The notes: generated by a model not told the origin, from the letters alone. 64,000 nucleotides of DNA from Enterococcus alcedinis (GCF_014635985.1 NZ_BMDT01000001.1:283293-347292), one strand, 5' to 3'. Shown: positions 21,774-36,770, counted from the first letter of the stretch. Program-made: numbers and translations.

Positions 21774-23129
21774 ATGGGTAAATATTTTGGAACAGATGGT
21801 GTTCGTGGTGAAGCCAATAAAGAACTAACACCAGAATTAGCATTTAAATTAGGTCGCTATGGTGGTTATGTTTTAAGCCAACACGAGACAGGCTCTCAAC
21901 GTCCACGTGTACTTGTTGGCCGAGACACTCGAATTTCTGGGGAAATGCTAGAAAGCGCGTTGATTGCTGGTTTACTATCTGTTGGTATCGAAGTCCTACA
22001 ATTAGGCGTGATTGCAACACCAGGTGTTTCTTATTTAACGCGTACACAAAAAGCGAGTGCGGGTGTAATGATTTCAGCTTCACATAATCCTGCTGAAGAC
22101 AATGGGATTAAATTCTTTGGTAATGATGGATTTAAATTAGTTGATGAACAAGAATTAGAAATTGAAGCGTTGCTAGACGCAGAAGAAGACGTATTACCAC
22201 GTCCGTCAGCTCAAGGTTTGGGAACAGTCGGTGAGTTTCCAGAAGGATTATTAAAATATTCTAAATTCTTAGAGCAAACGATTAATGGCGATTTGTCAGG
22301 AATCAAGGTCTGTATTGACGGTGCCCATGGTGCGACTTCAACATTGGTTCATCGATTATTTGCTGATTTAGAAACAGATTTCTTTACAATGGGTACCTCA
22401 CCAAATGGATTAAATATTAATGATGGTGTCGGATCGACTCATCCAGAGAAATTAGCTGAGTTTGTCGTTGAAAAACAAGCAGATGTAGGCCTAGCGTTTG
22501 ATGGCGATGGTGATCGAATTATTGCAGTTGATGAACTAGGAAATATCGTCGATGGTGATAAAATCATGTATATTTGTGCGAAATATCTAGCCCAACATAA
22601 ACGTTTGAAAAAAGATACAATCGTTACAACTGTGATGAGTAATCTAGGTTTCCGTAAAGCAGTCGAAGAAGCGGGAATGAAAGATGTGATCACCCAAGTT
22701 GGTGACCGTTATGTTGTGGAAGAGATGCGTAAAAACGACTATAACTTTGGTGGCGAGCAGTCTGGTCATATGATTTTCCTAGACTTTAATACAACTGGGG
22801 ATGGGATGTTGTCCGGTATCCAACTATTAAATGTCATGAAACAAACAGGGAAGAAATTATCAGAATTAGCAGCAGAAGTAACGATTTATCCGCAAAAACT
22901 CGTTAATATTCGAGTGTCAAATAAAAATGGTGCGATGGATGTTCCAGCAATTAAAGCAGTCATCGAAGAAGCGGAGTTAGAAATGGGCGGGAATGGGCGT
23001 ATCTTAGTCCGTCCATCCGGAACAGAACCATTATTGCGTGTGATGGCTGAAGCGCCAACTGATGAGTTGGTTGAATATTATGTCGAGAAAATTTCGGCAG
23101 TCGTTCGGGAAGAAATCGGCTTAGATTAA
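21774..23129 (+). CDS. glmM: Phosphoglucosamine mutase GlmM
   Basis: GlmM converts glucosamine-6-phosphate to glucosamine-1-phosphate for UDP-GlcNAc and wall synthesis. The 451 residues contain the phosphoserine loop [12 protein letters not shown] (about residue 98-109). The metal loop is DGDGDRI (near 242), the sugar-binding loop GGEQSGH (near 328), and the phosphate-binding loop [11 protein letters not shown] near the C-terminus. It begins with the family signature YFGTDGVRG. It is third in the cda operon; in other Firmicutes CdaA activity is inhibited by GlmM binding. Confidence 0.99.
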   Translation: MGKYFGTDGVRGEANKELTPELAFKLGRYGGYVLSQHETGSQRPRVLVGRDTRISGEMLESALIAGLLSVGIEVLQLGVIATPGVSYLTRTQKASAGVMISASHNPAEDNGIKFFGNDGFKLVDEQELEIEALLDAEEDVLPRPSAQGLGTVGEFPEGLLKYSKFLEQTINGDLSGIKVCIDGAHGATSTLVHRLFADLETDFFTMGTSPNGLNINDGVGSTHPEKLAEFVVEKQADVGLAFDGDGDRIIAVDELGNIVDGDKIMYICAKYLAQHKRLKKDTIVTTVMSNLGFRKAVEEAGMKDVITQVGDRYVVEEMRKNDYNFGGEQSGHMIFLDFNTTGDGMLSGIQLLNVMKQTGKKLSELAAEVTIYPQKLVNIRVSNKNGAMDVPAIKAVIEEAELEMGGNGRILVRPSGTEPLLRVMAEAPTDELVEYYVEKISAVVREEIGLD

Positions 23130-23145
23130 TGAAATAACAATAAAA

Positions 23146-23187
23146 AATCCCACCGTTGGCAGAAGCGAAATAGCCAACGGTGGGATT
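23146..23187. terminator. Bidirectional intrinsic terminator
   Basis: AATCCCACCGTTGGC (23146-23160) pairs exactly with GCCAACGGTGGGATT (23173-23187), with an A-run on one side and a T-run on the other. It serves glmM and the convergent fructose operon. Confidence 0.93.
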
Positions 23188-23191
23188 TTGT

Positions 23192-25081
23192 TTATTTTGA
23201 TTGTTGTTTTAATACACCCAAAAGGATACCAGAAACGAGTGCACCAACTAAAATAAACAATAAATACATGAATGGGTTGCTAAGTAAGAAAATAACAAAG
23301 ACGCCACCATGTGGTGCCAATAATTTAATACTAAATGCCCCGACGAGACCACCAGCAAGTCCTGCACCTACCATAAAACTAGGGATAGCGCGTAAGGGAT
23401 CTGCGGCTGCAAAAGGAATCGCTCCTTCAGTTACGAAAGATAGTCCCATGACAATGTTTGTTAAGCCAGCTTCTCGTTCTTGTTGAGTGAATTTGTTTTT
23501 AAACAGTCGTGTGGCAATAAAAATTGCCAATGGAGGCACCATGCCGGCCGCCATCACAGAAGCCATAACGACGCTTCCTCCTGTAGCTACAGTTGAAGCT
23601 AAAGTACCAGTACCAAAGACATAGGCGGCTTTATTAATCGGCCCTCCAAGGTCAGCAGCCATCATGACTCCTAAAATGATTCCTAGTAACGCAGCATTTG
23701 TACCATCCATGCTTAACAAGAAATTATTTAAGGCATCATTAATTAATTTCATCGGTACATTAATTAGTAACATTAACAGTCCGGTTATTAATAAGCCGAA
23801 AACTGGATAAAATAAAATCGTCTTAATACCGTCAAGGGATTTTGGCAAAGAGCGTAAGATCTTTCTTAAGAAGAGAACGACATAACCTGCCAGAAAACCA
23901 CCAACGAGAGCGCCGAGGAAACCAGCACCACCACTACTAGCTAAAGCGCCAGCAGCAAAACCAGCCACTAGACCAGGACGATCACCAATACTCATGGCAA
24001 TGAAACCGGCTAATACAGGAAGCATAAAGCTAAACGCGGCGCCACCGATTTGGTTGAACCAGGCCGCTTGAATATTATAGCTACCTAGTTGATCTAAAGA
24101 ATCAACAGGGACACCGATAAATTGATCAATCATAAAGGACAGAGCAATTAAAATCCCACCAGCAATCACAAAAGGTAGCATATGGGAAACGCCATTCATT
24201 AAGTTCTTATAGATTTCTTGCCCAAAAGAACCACTTTTTTGTGTTTCTTCTAGTGTAGCTGATGCATCACCATGGTAAATCGGTGCGGAACCAGACAGGG
24301 CTTCGTTAATTAAACTCTCTGTTTTACGAATACCATCACTAACGGGTCGATTCAGTAAAGGTTTTCCATCGAAACGATTCATCTCGATTTTCTTATCAGC
24401 TGCGACAATTACGGCTGTTGCTCTTTTAATGTCGTTAGGTGTTAGTTTGTTTTTAACCCCTTCAGAACCGTTTGTTTCGACTTTGATTTCAACGCCCATT
24501 TCGTTGGCTTTACGTTTGAGCGCGTCAGCCGCCATAAAAGTGTGCGCAATACCCGTCGGACACGCAGTAACTGCGACTAAGAAAGGGCGATTAAGGTTTT
24601 CGTTTTCTTCATTTTCAGGTTCTTGTTCTTTTCCAATTTGATTAAAAAGTTCGAAAACTTCTTCAGGAGTTTGGACGTTTTTCAATTGATTCACAAATAC
24701 CGGATCAATTAAGCGTCCAGAAAGAGCAGCCAAAGCTTGTAAATGTGTTTGATTTGCCCCCTCGGGAGCTGCAATCATAAAAAATAAAAAGGTCGGTTGT
24801 CCGTCCAAAGCTTCGTAATCAATCCCGTTTTGACTTTTAGCAAATAAAACAGTCGCTTGTTTTACTGAGGCGTTTTTAGCGTGAGGCATCGCAATTCCAT
24901 CACCAAGGCCGGTGGATGTTTGTTCTTCGCGGGCAATGATTCCAACTTTGAATGCTGCTCGGTCGCTGATTGCTCCGATGTCGTAAAGTCGTTCAACCAT
25001 TTCATCAATAGCTGTTATTTTATCACTTGCTTTTAAATCCATAATCATGGCATCTTGTCGCAACAAGTCTGTGATTTCCAT
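23192..25081 (-). CDS. fruA: Fructose PTS transporter, EIIABC
   Basis: This is the fructose-specific permease of the phosphotransferase system, 629 residues in one chain. Its EIIA domain (about 1-148) has the phospho-histidine in GIAMPHAKN (His67). Its EIIB domain (about 165-265) has the phospho-cysteine in TACPTGIAHT (Cys174). Its EIIC domain (about 290-625) has about ten membrane segments. Fructose would enter as fructose-1-phosphate, which the adjacent FruK converts to fructose-1,6-bisphosphate. The start overlaps the fruK stop by one base. It is the last gene of fruR-fruK-fruA. Confidence 0.97.
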   Translation of the reverse strand: MEITDLLRQDAMIMDLKASDKITAIDEMVERLYDIGAISDRAAFKVGIIAREEQTSTGLGDGIAMPHAKNASVKQATVLFAKSQNGIDYEALDGQPTFLFFMIAAPEGANQTHLQALAALSGRLIDPVFVNQLKNVQTPEEVFELFNQIGKEQEPENEENENLNRPFLVAVTACPTGIAHTFMAADALKRKANEMGVEIKVETNGSEGVKNKLTPNDIKRATAVIVAADKKIEMNRFDGKPLLNRPVSDGIRKTESLINEALSGSAPIYHGDASATLEETQKSGSFGQEIYKNLMNGVSHMLPFVIAGGILIALSFMIDQFIGVPVDSLDQLGSYNIQAAWFNQIGGAAFSFMLPVLAGFIAMSIGDRPGLVAGFAAGALASSGGAGFLGALVGGFLAGYVVLFLRKILRSLPKSLDGIKTILFYPVFGLLITGLLMLLINVPMKLINDALNNFLLSMDGTNAALLGIILGVMMAADLGGPINKAAYVFGTGTLASTVATGGSVVMASVMAAGMVPPLAIFIATRLFKNKFTQQEREAGLTNIVMGLSFVTEGAIPFAAADPLRAIPSFMVGAGLAGGLVGAFSIKLLAPHGGVFVIFLLSNPFMYLLFILVGALVSGILLGVLKQQSK

Positions 25082-26004
25082 TATATTTCCTCCTCAATTT
25101 TGGTGATTTTAACTTCTGGTAGCAAAGCTAATATCAATTCTTTTTGTGCTAAATCATCTGAAAAAGCAGTTGCACTACCGCAAGCAACACCCCAACGAAA
25201 GGCTTCTACTGGATCATGGTTAAGTGAATATTGACCCACGAAACCAGCGATCATAGAATCACCTGCGCCGACAGAGTTTTTTAAAGGTCTTTTAATTGCA
25301 TCTGCTTGATAAACCCCTTCTTTAGTAAAGAGCAGAGCGCCGTCGCCAGCCATTGAGATAATAACGTGCTCAGGACCATCTTCTAAAAGTTTTTTTCCGT
25401 AATGAAGCAAATCACTAAAGCTTGAAATGTTTGTTTGATATAAATCAGCGAGTTCATCATTGTTAGGTTTAATCAAGAGTGGCTTATAGGGAAGGGCATT
25501 TAACAAATCATCACCAGTTGTATCAATAACAAAGTGCGCATTTTTCTCTTGAATCTGCGTAATGAGCTGTTGATAAAAGTCTTTCGGCAAGCTGTTGGGA
25601 CGATTCCCGGCTAAAACAACGGTATCGTTAGTTGTGAGTGAATCGAAAGTTTTTAAGAAGTCTTTTATCTCGGCGGGAGAAATCGTCGGACCCGAACCAT
25701 TAATTTCTGTTTCAGTATCAGATTTTAATTTAATGTTGATGCGGCTATCTTTTGTGATTTTAGTGAAGTTAGTCATAATTTTTTCTTGTTGTAAAGCGGA
25801 CTGAATAAAGTCTCCGGTAAAGCCACCGAGAAAACCTAAGGCAGTCGTAGGAATGTCCAAGCTCTCTAGGATTCTGGAAACGTTGATTCCTTTGCCTCCA
25901 GGAAATTTAAATTCTTTGTTTGTTCGATTAATTTGTCCCAGTTCAACTTGTTCGACATGGACAACATAATCAATCGAAGGATTAAGGGTTACTGTATAAA
26001 TCAT
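25081..26004 (-). CDS. fruK: 1-phosphofructokinase
   Basis: This kinase phosphorylates fructose-1-phosphate to fructose-1,6-bisphosphate. The 307 residues show the PfkB/ribokinase layout: the N-terminal VTLNPSIDY, the KFPGGKGINVSRIL substrate loop (about 33-46), and the C-terminal PfkB signature KNSVGAGDSMIAGF with the catalytic Asp near residue 250. Gene order between fruR and fruA, with a 4-base ATGA overlap to fruR and a 1-base overlap to fruA, supports fructose-1-phosphate over tagatose-6-phosphate as substrate. Confidence 0.95.
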   Translation of the reverse strand: MIYTVTLNPSIDYVVHVEQVELGQINRTNKEFKFPGGKGINVSRILESLDIPTTALGFLGGFTGDFIQSALQQEKIMTNFTKITKDSRINIKLKSDTETEINGSGPTISPAEIKDFLKTFDSLTTNDTVVLAGNRPNSLPKDFYQQLITQIQEKNAHFVIDTTGDDLLNALPYKPLLIKPNNDELADLYQTNISSFSDLLHYGKKLLEDGPEHVIISMAGDGALLFTKEGVYQADAIKRPLKNSVGAGDSMIAGFVGQYSLNHDPVEAFRWGVACGSATAFSDDLAQKELILALLPEVKITKIEEEI

Positions 26005-26756
26005 TGGTTAACCTCCGTGATATTTGTTATTTTTTGGATCTTAGATAAAATGTCAACAGGACAATTGTCTGTTAGGATGTGCGCGTTGACTAGTGGTAAC
26101 ACTTGGGAGAAGCTACGTTCTTTAAATTTTGAATGATCGGCTAAAACAAATGTTTTTTGACTTTGGTTAGCTGCTGTTTTTTTCAAGAAAGCTTCCTCTG
26201 GATCGGGCGTGGTGAAACCAGATTGAACATCGATGCCATTGATTCCAAGAAAGGCTTTATCGAAATAAAGTTGTTGTAATTGTTGGACAGCAGTTGAACC
26301 CAAAATAGCATCAGTGCGCATTTTTAATGAACCGCCTAGAATAATCGTCGGAATTTGTGCGTCTAACAAATGGATAGCGTGTGTGACAGAGTTTGTAACA
26401 ACCGTCAAATCATAATCTTTTGGTAAGAGGGAAATCATTTCAAGGGTTGTCGACCCAGCATCGAGATAAATCATATCGTTTCGTTGGAGTTTTGTGACGG
26501 CTAATTGAGCGATAGCCTTTTTTTCTAAATGACGCTGTGTTTTTTTTTCATTCATTGAAGGTTCGTAGTTTAACTGTTGCTTTTTCTTGGCGCCCCCATG
26601 CACACGAATTAACAAACCGCGATCTTCTAAAGTTTGTAAATCTCGACGAATGGTTGACTCGGAAGTGCCGAGCGAGCGAGTTATTTCATGGATGGTAATT
26701 GTTTGGTTTGTTTCTAAAAATGATAAAATAAATTGATAACGCTCTTCTGTAAGCAT
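26001..26756 (-). CDS. fruR: DeoR-family regulator of the fructose operon
   Basis: The 251-residue regulator has the DeoR N-terminal winged helix (about 1-58, with SESTIRRDLQTLEDRGLLIRVHGGA). A C-terminal sugar-phosphate sensor domain with YLDAGSTTLE and FLGINGID motifs follows. It is the first gene of the fructose operon and should control it, most likely with fructose-1-phosphate as effector, as known for homologues. A good promoter and a cluster of similar short repeats lie directly upstream. Confidence 0.93.
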   Translation of the reverse strand: MLTEERYQFILSFLETNQTITIHEITRSLGTSESTIRRDLQTLEDRGLLIRVHGGAKKKQQLNYEPSMNEKKTQRHLEKKAIAQLAVTKLQRNDMIYLDAGSTTLEMISLLPKDYDLTVVTNSVTHAIHLLDAQIPTIILGGSLKMRTDAILGSTAVQQLQQLYFDKAFLGINGIDVQSGFTTPDPEEAFLKKTAANQSQKTFVLADHSKFKERSFSQVLPLVNAHILTDNCPVDILSKIQKITNITEVNQ

Positions 26757-26777
26757 TTACATCACTCCTTGTCTATG

Positions 26778-26806
26778 AATATATCATATTCCATTTATTG
26801 AATCAA
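26778..26806 (-). promoter_or_regulatory. Promoter of fruR-fruK-fruA
   Basis: Minus strand: TTGATT (26806-26801), 17-base spacer, TATATT (26783-26778), 22 bases before the fruR start codon. Confidence 0.7.
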
Positions 26807-26850
26807 TCGAAATCAGTCAAAAACAACCAGAAACAATCACTCGAAATGAA
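26804..26850. promoter_or_regulatory. Possible FruR operator repeats
   Basis: Just upstream of the -35 element lie similar words: CAATCGAAAT, then CAATCACTCGAAAT 32 bases on, and between them AAAACAA, CCAGAAACAA. DeoR-type regulators often bind such direct repeats. The assignment is by position only. Confidence 0.4.
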
Positions 26851-26889
26851 AGGATTTAGAAAAGAATCGATTTTTGTTACTTGTTCCCT

Positions 26890-26917
26890 TTGATGACAAA
26901 TCAGGAGGTGCTATAAT
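26890..26917 (+). promoter_or_regulatory. Promoter of pcrA operon
   Basis: TTGATG (26890-26895), 16-base spacer, TATAAT (26912-26917), 35 bases before the chosen pcrA start. Confidence 0.7.
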
Positions 26918-26952
26918 TGAAGAGATGAAAAAAGAAAGGATGTTTGAATTTT

Positions 26953-31216
<4,264 letters not shown>

Positions 31217-31231
31217 AAAGGAGAATAAGCG

Positions 31232-32329
31232 ATGAGGAAACGAAACTCTCTATTAATTATCGCGGCCAGTCTCTTTTTGATTTCTGGCTGTGGAAATCTT
31301 GAAAAAGAAGTCAAACCGATTCGGGATACACAAGCAGCGAACCAAACCGTGACAACGGGGCGTGTAGACCATGGCGTGTATCAAGGAATCCTAACTGAAG
31401 GAACGTATCAAACGAGTACGATTCGTGGAATAACGGCGAGTGGATCGAGCAGTGGCTTTAATCAAAGAAATTTTGAAACGGGTTTGCTACAGTTTTCGAA
31501 GGAAATATTTCCTACCGATTTGTATTACTTTCATGAAGGTCAAGTCTTAGATGAAGAGACAGTCACGAAATGGTTGGGCCGTGAATCAAAAGAGAATCCA
31601 GAAGGCTTAAATGCTAGTGATCCTAAACAACCGCTTATTTTCCAACAAATTATTGAATATGATTTTTTTAAAGAAGAGGGACGTACTTTAGGTGGTTTGA
31701 GTTTTGGCTTAGCATTTACCCGTTATGATGAGTCAGGCGAGGTTCAAGAGCAGATTTCTCAAGACGTCTTGATGAGACAGATCAAAAAGACAGTCAATGC
31801 TATTTTAAGTCGTCTTCGAAAAACACCTCAATTTGAAAAAATTCCAATTATGATTGGGATTTTTGAACAAGCGAATAAGAAAGATATTAATGGTGGACGT
31901 TATATTTATAAGGCCGTTAGCAAAGATGGAGAACAAGCCGTCGATGTTTTTGATGAAGTCAATGAGGCTTATGTAACGTTGCCTGTTTTAAGTGGACAGA
32001 CAAATATTGCGACAGAGGAAGGAATCAATAAGGTCTTCCAAACGTTTCAATCTAGTCTACAAACAGCTTTTCCAAAGGTTGTTGGTGTGACTGGAAAAGT
32101 TCATTTTATTGAGCGTGAGATCGAAACGATTGTTATTAATTTGGACTCGAAATATTTTAGTCAAACAGAAATTGACAGTTTGGCTCAATTTGTAGGAAAA
32201 CAAATTGAATCGCTATTTGAAGATATTCAAGGAACAGTTGAAGTCCAGATTCAATCGGTCACAACACCGCAAGCCTATGTGGGGCGAAAAGCGGGAACCA
32301 AAGAAGTGATTTCATATCAATTTCGTTAA
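31232..32329 (+). CDS. camS: CamS-family sex pheromone lipoprotein
   Basis: The 365-residue lipoprotein belongs to the CamS family, named after the enterococcal/staphylococcal precursor whose signal peptide yields the pheromone cAM373. The signal sequence (1-20) ends in the lipobox ISGCG, with Cys20 the lipidated residue. In related species the octapeptide is cut from the hydrophobic stretch before the lipobox. The equivalent residues here read approximately LIIAASLFLISG, so any released peptide would be one of these hydrophobic segments. The mature protein contains TGRVDHGVYQGILTEG, typical of CamS. It is third in pcrA-ligA-camS. Its cellular role is not well understood. Confidence 0.93.
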   Translation: MRKRNSLLIIAASLFLISGCGNLEKEVKPIRDTQAANQTVTTGRVDHGVYQGILTEGTYQTSTIRGITASGSSSGFNQRNFETGLLQFSKEIFPTDLYYFHEGQVLDEETVTKWLGRESKENPEGLNASDPKQPLIFQQIIEYDFFKEEGRTLGGLSFGLAFTRYDESGEVQEQISQDVLMRQIKKTVNAILSRLRKTPQFEKIPIMIGIFEQANKKDINGGRYIYKAVSKDGEQAVDVFDEVNEAYVTLPVLSGQTNIATEEGINKVFQTFQSSLQTAFPKVVGVTGKVHFIEREIETIVINLDSKYFSQTEIDSLAQFVGKQIESLFEDIQGTVEVQIQSVTTPQAYVGRKAGTKEVISYQFR

Positions 32330-32398
32330 TTAAAAAGAGAGAGAAAGCCTTGAAAATCAGTAAAATAGCGGAATCTCATGAAAAAAACGGGATTATCA

Positions 32399-32427
32399 TT
32401 TCAACAAGGGCGATAAAATGATACAAT
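32399..32427 (+). promoter_or_regulatory. Possible promoter of gatCAB
   Basis: Extended -10 TGATACAAT (TACAAT at 32422-32427) with a weak -35, TTTCAA (32399-32404), 17 bases upstream. The gap between camS and gatC holds no clear terminator or T-box. Confidence 0.5.
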
Positions 32428-32478
32428 ACAGTGAAAAGAAAATGCAAAGTTGCATGAATGGATAAGAGGGGGATAATA

Positions 32479-32784
32479 TTGGCAATTAGTGAAAAAGAAG
32501 TCAAACACGTTGCTAACTTAGCAAAGTTGTCTTTTAGTGATGACGAATTACAAGAATTTACCGTTCAATTAGGAAAAATTATTGATATGGTTGAAATGTT
32601 AGAGGAAGTGGATACAGAAGGTGTTCCCTTTACATCAAACGTAGTCGATGTCATTAATGTGATGCGCGAAGATGTACCGGCTGAAGGTTGGAATCGCGAT
32701 GAATTAATGAAAAATGTTCCAGAATCAGAAGATGGCTTTATTAAAGTACCAGCGATTATGGATAATGGGGAGGCTGGTGCATAA
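32479..32784 (+). CDS. gatC: Asp-tRNA(Asn)/Glu-tRNA(Gln) amidotransferase subunit C
   Basis: GatC is the small structural subunit that holds GatA and GatB together; the complex amidates Glu-tRNA(Gln) and Asp-tRNA(Asn). The 101 residues begin [22 protein letters not shown], the family signature, and contain [16 protein letters not shown]. The TTG at 32479 is chosen, with GAGGGGGA 5-6 bases upstream; an in-frame ATG at 32458 lies before that site. The stop overlaps the gatA start by one base. Confidence 0.95.
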   Translation: MAISEKEVKHVANLAKLSFSDDELQEFTVQLGKIIDMVEMLEEVDTEGVPFTSNVVDVINVMREDVPAEGWNRDELMKNVPESEDGFIKVPAIMDNGEAGA

Positions 32785-34253
32785 TGACGAAATTATATGA
32801 TAAAAGTTTAGTTGAGTTACATAACTTACTGGCTTCACGAGAAATTACAGCAACGGATTTAACTCGTGCGACATTTGACCGTATTAACGAAACAGAACCA
32901 AAAGTGGATTCATTCATTACTTTAAATGAAGAAAAAGCACTGGAATTAGCGAAAGCAATTGACTTAAAAGGGATTACAGATAGCAATGTTTTAGCTGGAA
33001 TTCCAATTGGGATCAAAGATAATATTGTAACGAAAGATTTAAGAACAACAGCAGCATCAAAAATGCTTTATAATTTTGATCCAATTTATGATGCTACTGT
33101 GATGGATAAAATCTATCAATCAGACATGATTCCAGTTGGGAAATTAAACATGGATGAATTTGCGATGGGTGGAAGTTCGGAAACATCGTATTTTAAAACA
33201 ACTAAAAACGCTTGGGATCACACGAAAGTTCCAGGAGGGTCATCTGGTGGTTCAGCAGCAGCCGTTGCCGCAGGCCAAATTCCAGTATCATTAGGAACAG
33301 ATACTGGTGGATCGATTCGTCAACCAGCAGCCTTTAATGGGATTGTTGGGATGAAACCAACTTATGGTCGTGTTTCTCGTTATGGTTTAATTGCCTTTTC
33401 ATCTTCTTTAGACCAAATTGGTCCATTGACTCGTAACGTTGAAGACAATGCCTATACATTAAATGCGATTAGTGGTTTTGACGCACAAGATGGCACATCT
33501 TCTGGTCGTTCAGTTCCAGATTTCACTGCGAAATTAACAGGTGAAGTGAAAGGAATGCGTATTGCGTTACCGAAAGAATATTTAGGTGAAGGAATTCAAC
33601 CTGAAATTAAAGCGGCGATTTTAGAAGCCGCAGATACTTACCGTAAATTAGGGGCAATCGTTGAAGAAGTTAGCTTACCGCATTCAAAATACGGTGTAGC
33701 AGCTTACTACATCATTGCGTCTTCAGAAGCAAGTTCAAACTTACAACGTTTTGACGGCATCCGCTTTGGTTACCGTTCAGAAAACATTGAAACATTAGAA
33801 GATGTTTATGTAAAATCACGTAGCGAAGGCTTTGGAACAGAAGTCAAACGTCGTATTATGTTAGGTAGCTTCTCATTAAGTTCAGGATTTTACGATGCAC
33901 ACTTTAAGAAAGCTGGACAAGTCCGTACATTAATCAAACAAGACTTTGACAATGTCTTTAAAAACTACGACATTATCATTGGCCCATCAGCACCAAACGT
34001 AGCTTATGGTTTAGGCGAAAACATTGCTGATCCAGTTGCGATGTACTTAAGTGATTTATTAACGATTCCAGTGAATTTAGCAGGCTTACCAGGAATGTCG
34101 ATTCCAGCTGGTTTCTCAGAAGGATTACCAGTAGGCTTACAAATTATTGGGAAACATTTTGATGAACAAACCATGTATCAAGCCGCTTACGCTTTTGAGC
34201 AAGCGACTGATTTCCACACGAAAAAACCAGTGATTTTAGGAGGAGATAAATAA
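32784..34253 (+). CDS. gatA: Asp-tRNA(Asn)/Glu-tRNA(Gln) amidotransferase subunit A
   Basis: GatA is the glutaminase of the tRNA amidotransferase and passes ammonia to GatB. The 489 residues carry the amidase signature with the Ser-cisSer-Lys triad: the Lys in IGIKDNI (about residue 78), the [14 protein letters not shown] loop (about 150-165) and TGGSIRQPA with the nucleophilic Ser (near 178). It overlaps gatC and gatB by one base each, so the three subunits are translationally coupled at equal dose. Confidence 0.99.
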   Translation: MTKLYDKSLVELHNLLASREITATDLTRATFDRINETEPKVDSFITLNEEKALELAKAIDLKGITDSNVLAGIPIGIKDNIVTKDLRTTAASKMLYNFDPIYDATVMDKIYQSDMIPVGKLNMDEFAMGGSSETSYFKTTKNAWDHTKVPGGSSGGSAAAVAAGQIPVSLGTDTGGSIRQPAAFNGIVGMKPTYGRVSRYGLIAFSSSLDQIGPLTRNVEDNAYTLNAISGFDAQDGTSSGRSVPDFTAKLTGEVKGMRIALPKEYLGEGIQPEIKAAILEAADTYRKLGAIVEEVSLPHSKYGVAAYYIIASSEASSNLQRFDGIRFGYRSENIETLEDVYVKSRSEGFGTEVKRRIMLGSFSLSSGFYDAHFKKAGQVRTLIKQDFDNVFKNYDIIIGPSAPNVAYGLGENIADPVAMYLSDLLTIPVNLAGLPGMSIPAGFSEGLPVGLQIIGKHFDEQTMYQAAYAFEQATDFHTKKPVILGGDK

Positions 34254-35683
34254 TGAACTTCGAAACAGTCATTGGGCTTGAAGTCCACGTTGAATTAAAA
34301 ACAAATTCAAAAATTTTCTCGCCAGCACCCGCTCATTTTGGTGCAGAGCCAAATACAAACACCCATGTGATTGACTGGGGTTATCCTGGTGTATTACCAG
34401 TAATGAACAAACAAGCCTTAGAATATGGTATGAAAGCAGCTCTTGCGCTAAATTGTCAAATTTCGCAAGATACGTATTTTGACCGTAAAAACTATTTCTA
34501 CCCAGATAATCCAAAAGCTTACCAAATTTCACAAGATGACAAGCCAATCGGACACGATGGTTGGATTGAAATCGAAGTGAACGGTGAAAAGAAAATTATT
34601 CGTATTAACCGTGTTCACTTAGAAGAAGATGCGGGTAAAAATTTACATGGTATGGATGGTTATTCACACGTCGATTTAAACCGTCAAGGCACACCGTTAA
34701 TCGAAATTGTTTCAGAAGCAGATATGCGCTCACCAGATGAAGCATACGCGTTTATTGAAGCATTACGTTCAATCATCCAATTCACAGGCGTTTCAGATGT
34801 GAAAATGGAAGAAGGATCAATGCGTTGTGACGCCAACATTTCTTTACGTCCGTATGGTCAAGAAGAATTTGGAACAAAAGCAGAGATTAAAAACTTGAAC
34901 TCATTAAACTTTGTTCGCCGTGGTTTAATTTATGAAGAAAAACGTCAAGCAAAAGTCTTACTTTCAGGTGGAGAAATCCAACAAGAAACACGTCGCTTTG
35001 AAGAAGCAACGAACTCAACGAGCTTAATGCGTGTTAAAGAAGGATCAGCGGATTACCGTTTCTTCCCAGAACCAGATGTTCCTCGCTTCGAAATTAGCGA
35101 TGAGTGGGTTGAAAAAGTACGCCAATCATTACCTGAAATGCCAGCAGCTCGTCGTGCACGTTACATTGCTGATTTTGAATTGCCAGAATACGATGCAATG
35201 GTCTTGACGTTAACAAAAGAAATGTCTGATTTCTTTGACGCAACGATTAATGCAGGAGCAGATGCGAAACAAGCATCAAACTGGTTAATGGGCGAAGTTT
35301 CAGCATACTTAAACAGTGAAAAAATAGAATTACACGATACAAAGTTAACACCTGAAAACTTAGCTGGAATGATTGCATTAATTGAAGATGGAACGATTAG
35401 TTCGAAAATTGCTAAAAAAGTTTTCCGTGAGTTAATTTTAAATGGTGGCGAAGCGAAGAAAGTCGTTGAAGATCAAGGATTAATTCAATTATCCGATCCA
35501 AGTCAATTATTACCGATGATTAATGAAGTTTTAGACAATAATCAACAATCGATTGATGATTTCAAAAATGGTAAGGATCGTGCAGTTGGTTTCTTAGTCG
35601 GTCAAATTATGAAAGCAACACGAGGAAAAGCAAATCCTGGTGTTGTGAATAAACTACTACAAGAAGAATTATCAAAACGTTAA
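34253..35683 (+). CDS. gatB: Asp-tRNA(Asn)/Glu-tRNA(Gln) amidotransferase subunit B
   Basis: GatB binds tRNA, phosphorylates the misacylated Glu or Asp and amidates it with ammonia from GatA. The 476 residues open with [21 protein letters not shown] and contain the [15 protein letters not shown] catalytic-core motif. A C-terminal YqeY-like tRNA-binding domain follows (about 330-476, ending [13 protein letters not shown]). It is the last gat gene; the lipid kinase gene follows 10 bases on. Confidence 0.99.
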   Translation: MNFETVIGLEVHVELKTNSKIFSPAPAHFGAEPNTNTHVIDWGYPGVLPVMNKQALEYGMKAALALNCQISQDTYFDRKNYFYPDNPKAYQISQDDKPIGHDGWIEIEVNGEKKIIRINRVHLEEDAGKNLHGMDGYSHVDLNRQGTPLIEIVSEADMRSPDEAYAFIEALRSIIQFTGVSDVKMEEGSMRCDANISLRPYGQEEFGTKAEIKNLNSLNFVRRGLIYEEKRQAKVLLSGGEIQQETRRFEEATNSTSLMRVKEGSADYRFFPEPDVPRFEISDEWVEKVRQSLPEMPAARRARYIADFELPEYDAMVLTLTKEMSDFFDATINAGADAKQASNWLMGEVSAYLNSEKIELHDTKLTPENLAGMIALIEDGTISSKIAKKVFRELILNGGEAKKVVEDQGLIQLSDPSQLLPMINEVLDNNQQSIDDFKNGKDRAVGFLVGQIMKATRGKANPGVVNKLLQEELSKR

Positions 35684-35693
35684 GAGGTGCAGC

Positions 35694-36698
35694 ATGAAAA
35701 AAGCTCGGGTTATTTACAATCCTACTTCAGGTAAAGAACTAATGAAAAAGAATTTACCTGATATTTTAGACGTGTTGGAACAAGCTGGTTTTGAAGCAAG
35801 CGCCTATGCCACGACAGCTGAACCAGAGTCTGCCAAGAAGGAAGCCCAACGAGCAGCCGAAGCTGGCTTTGATTTAATCGTTGCAGCTGGTGGTGATGGC
35901 ACTATTAATGAAGTTGTCAATGGAATTGCTCCTCTGGAAAAACGTCCGAAAATGGCGATTATTCCTGGAGGGACAACCAATGATTATGCGCGTGCTTTGA
36001 AAGTACCGCGAGATAATATTCGCGCTGCGGCAGAAGTCATACTAAAAAACCAAACACTTAAAATGGATATCGGTCAAGCTGCGGAAATGTATTTCATTAA
36101 TATCGCAGCAGGTGGACATTTAACAGAATTGACATATGAAGTGCCTTCAGAACTAAAAAGCATCTTTGGCTATTTAGCTTATCTGGCAAAAGGTGCAGAG
36201 TTATTGCCGCAAGTTAAACCAATCAAGATGCATCTGAAATATGATGACGGTATCTATGAAGGCGATGCATCCATGTTTTTCCTAGGATTAACGAATTCTG
36301 TGGGCGGTTTCGAGCAAATCGTTCCGGATGCCAAGTTGGATGATGGAAAATTCTCGTTAATAATCGTTAAAACTGCGAATATTTTTGAGATTATTCATTT
36401 AATTCGTTTAATGTTAAGTGGTGGAAAACACGTAAATGACAAACGTCTTATTTATACCAAAACGACCAAATTGGAAGTGAACATTCCGAATCCAGAGAAG
36501 CGTCTAATGATTAATTTAGATGGCGAATATGGAGGAGACGCACCAATGACGTTCACCAATTTAAAAAATCATATTGAATTTTACGCCAATATTGATGCGA
36601 TTCCAAACAAAGCAGTAATTGGTGAGTATGAGGAAGTTAGCAAAGAGTTTTTAGAAGAAATTGAAAAGTTAGAAGCTAGTGAACAAGAAACTGAATAA
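35694..36698 (+). CDS. dagK: Diacylglycerol kinase (DgkB/YegS type)
   Basis: This soluble lipid kinase phosphorylates diacylglycerol released during lipoteichoic acid synthesis so that it re-enters phospholipid synthesis. The 334 residues have the catalytic-domain loops GGDGTINEVVNG (about 65-76) and GGTTNDYARAL (about 97-107), and the C-terminal beta-sandwich with a LDDGKF motif and NLDGEYG. The tail (about 305-334) is acidic and likely disordered. In Gram-positives this DgkB type is the true lipid recycler, unlike the small membrane DgkA. It is read in line with gatCAB. Confidence 0.93.
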   Translation: MKKARVIYNPTSGKELMKKNLPDILDVLEQAGFEASAYATTAEPESAKKEAQRAAEAGFDLIVAAGGDGTINEVVNGIAPLEKRPKMAIIPGGTTNDYARALKVPRDNIRAAAEVILKNQTLKMDIGQAAEMYFINIAAGGHLTELTYEVPSELKSIFGYLAYLAKGAELLPQVKPIKMHLKYDDGIYEGDASMFFLGLTNSVGGFEQIVPDAKLDDGKFSLIIVKTANIFEIIHLIRLMLSGGKHVNDKRLIYTKTTKLEVNIPNPEKRLMINLDGEYGGDAPMTFTNLKNHIEFYANIDAIPNKAVIGEYEEVSKEFLEEIEKLEASEQETE

Positions 36699-36713
36699 CG
36701 AAGCCGGTTAGTC

Positions 36714-36770
36714 AAGGAAATGTGAGAAAACATTTTGTTTTCAACGCATTTCCTTTCTTGTTGCCTTTTT
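36714..36770 (+). terminator. Intrinsic terminator after dagK
   Basis: AAGGAAATGTGAGAAAACA (from 36714) pairs with TGTTTTCAACGCATTTCCTT (to about 36755), with one mismatch/bulge region. A T-rich tail ending in TTTTT follows. Confidence 0.85.

Noticed and set aside
32330-32478. A T-box or other amino-acid riboswitch before gatCAB
   Set aside because: No T-box core sequence and no terminator/antiterminator pair were found.
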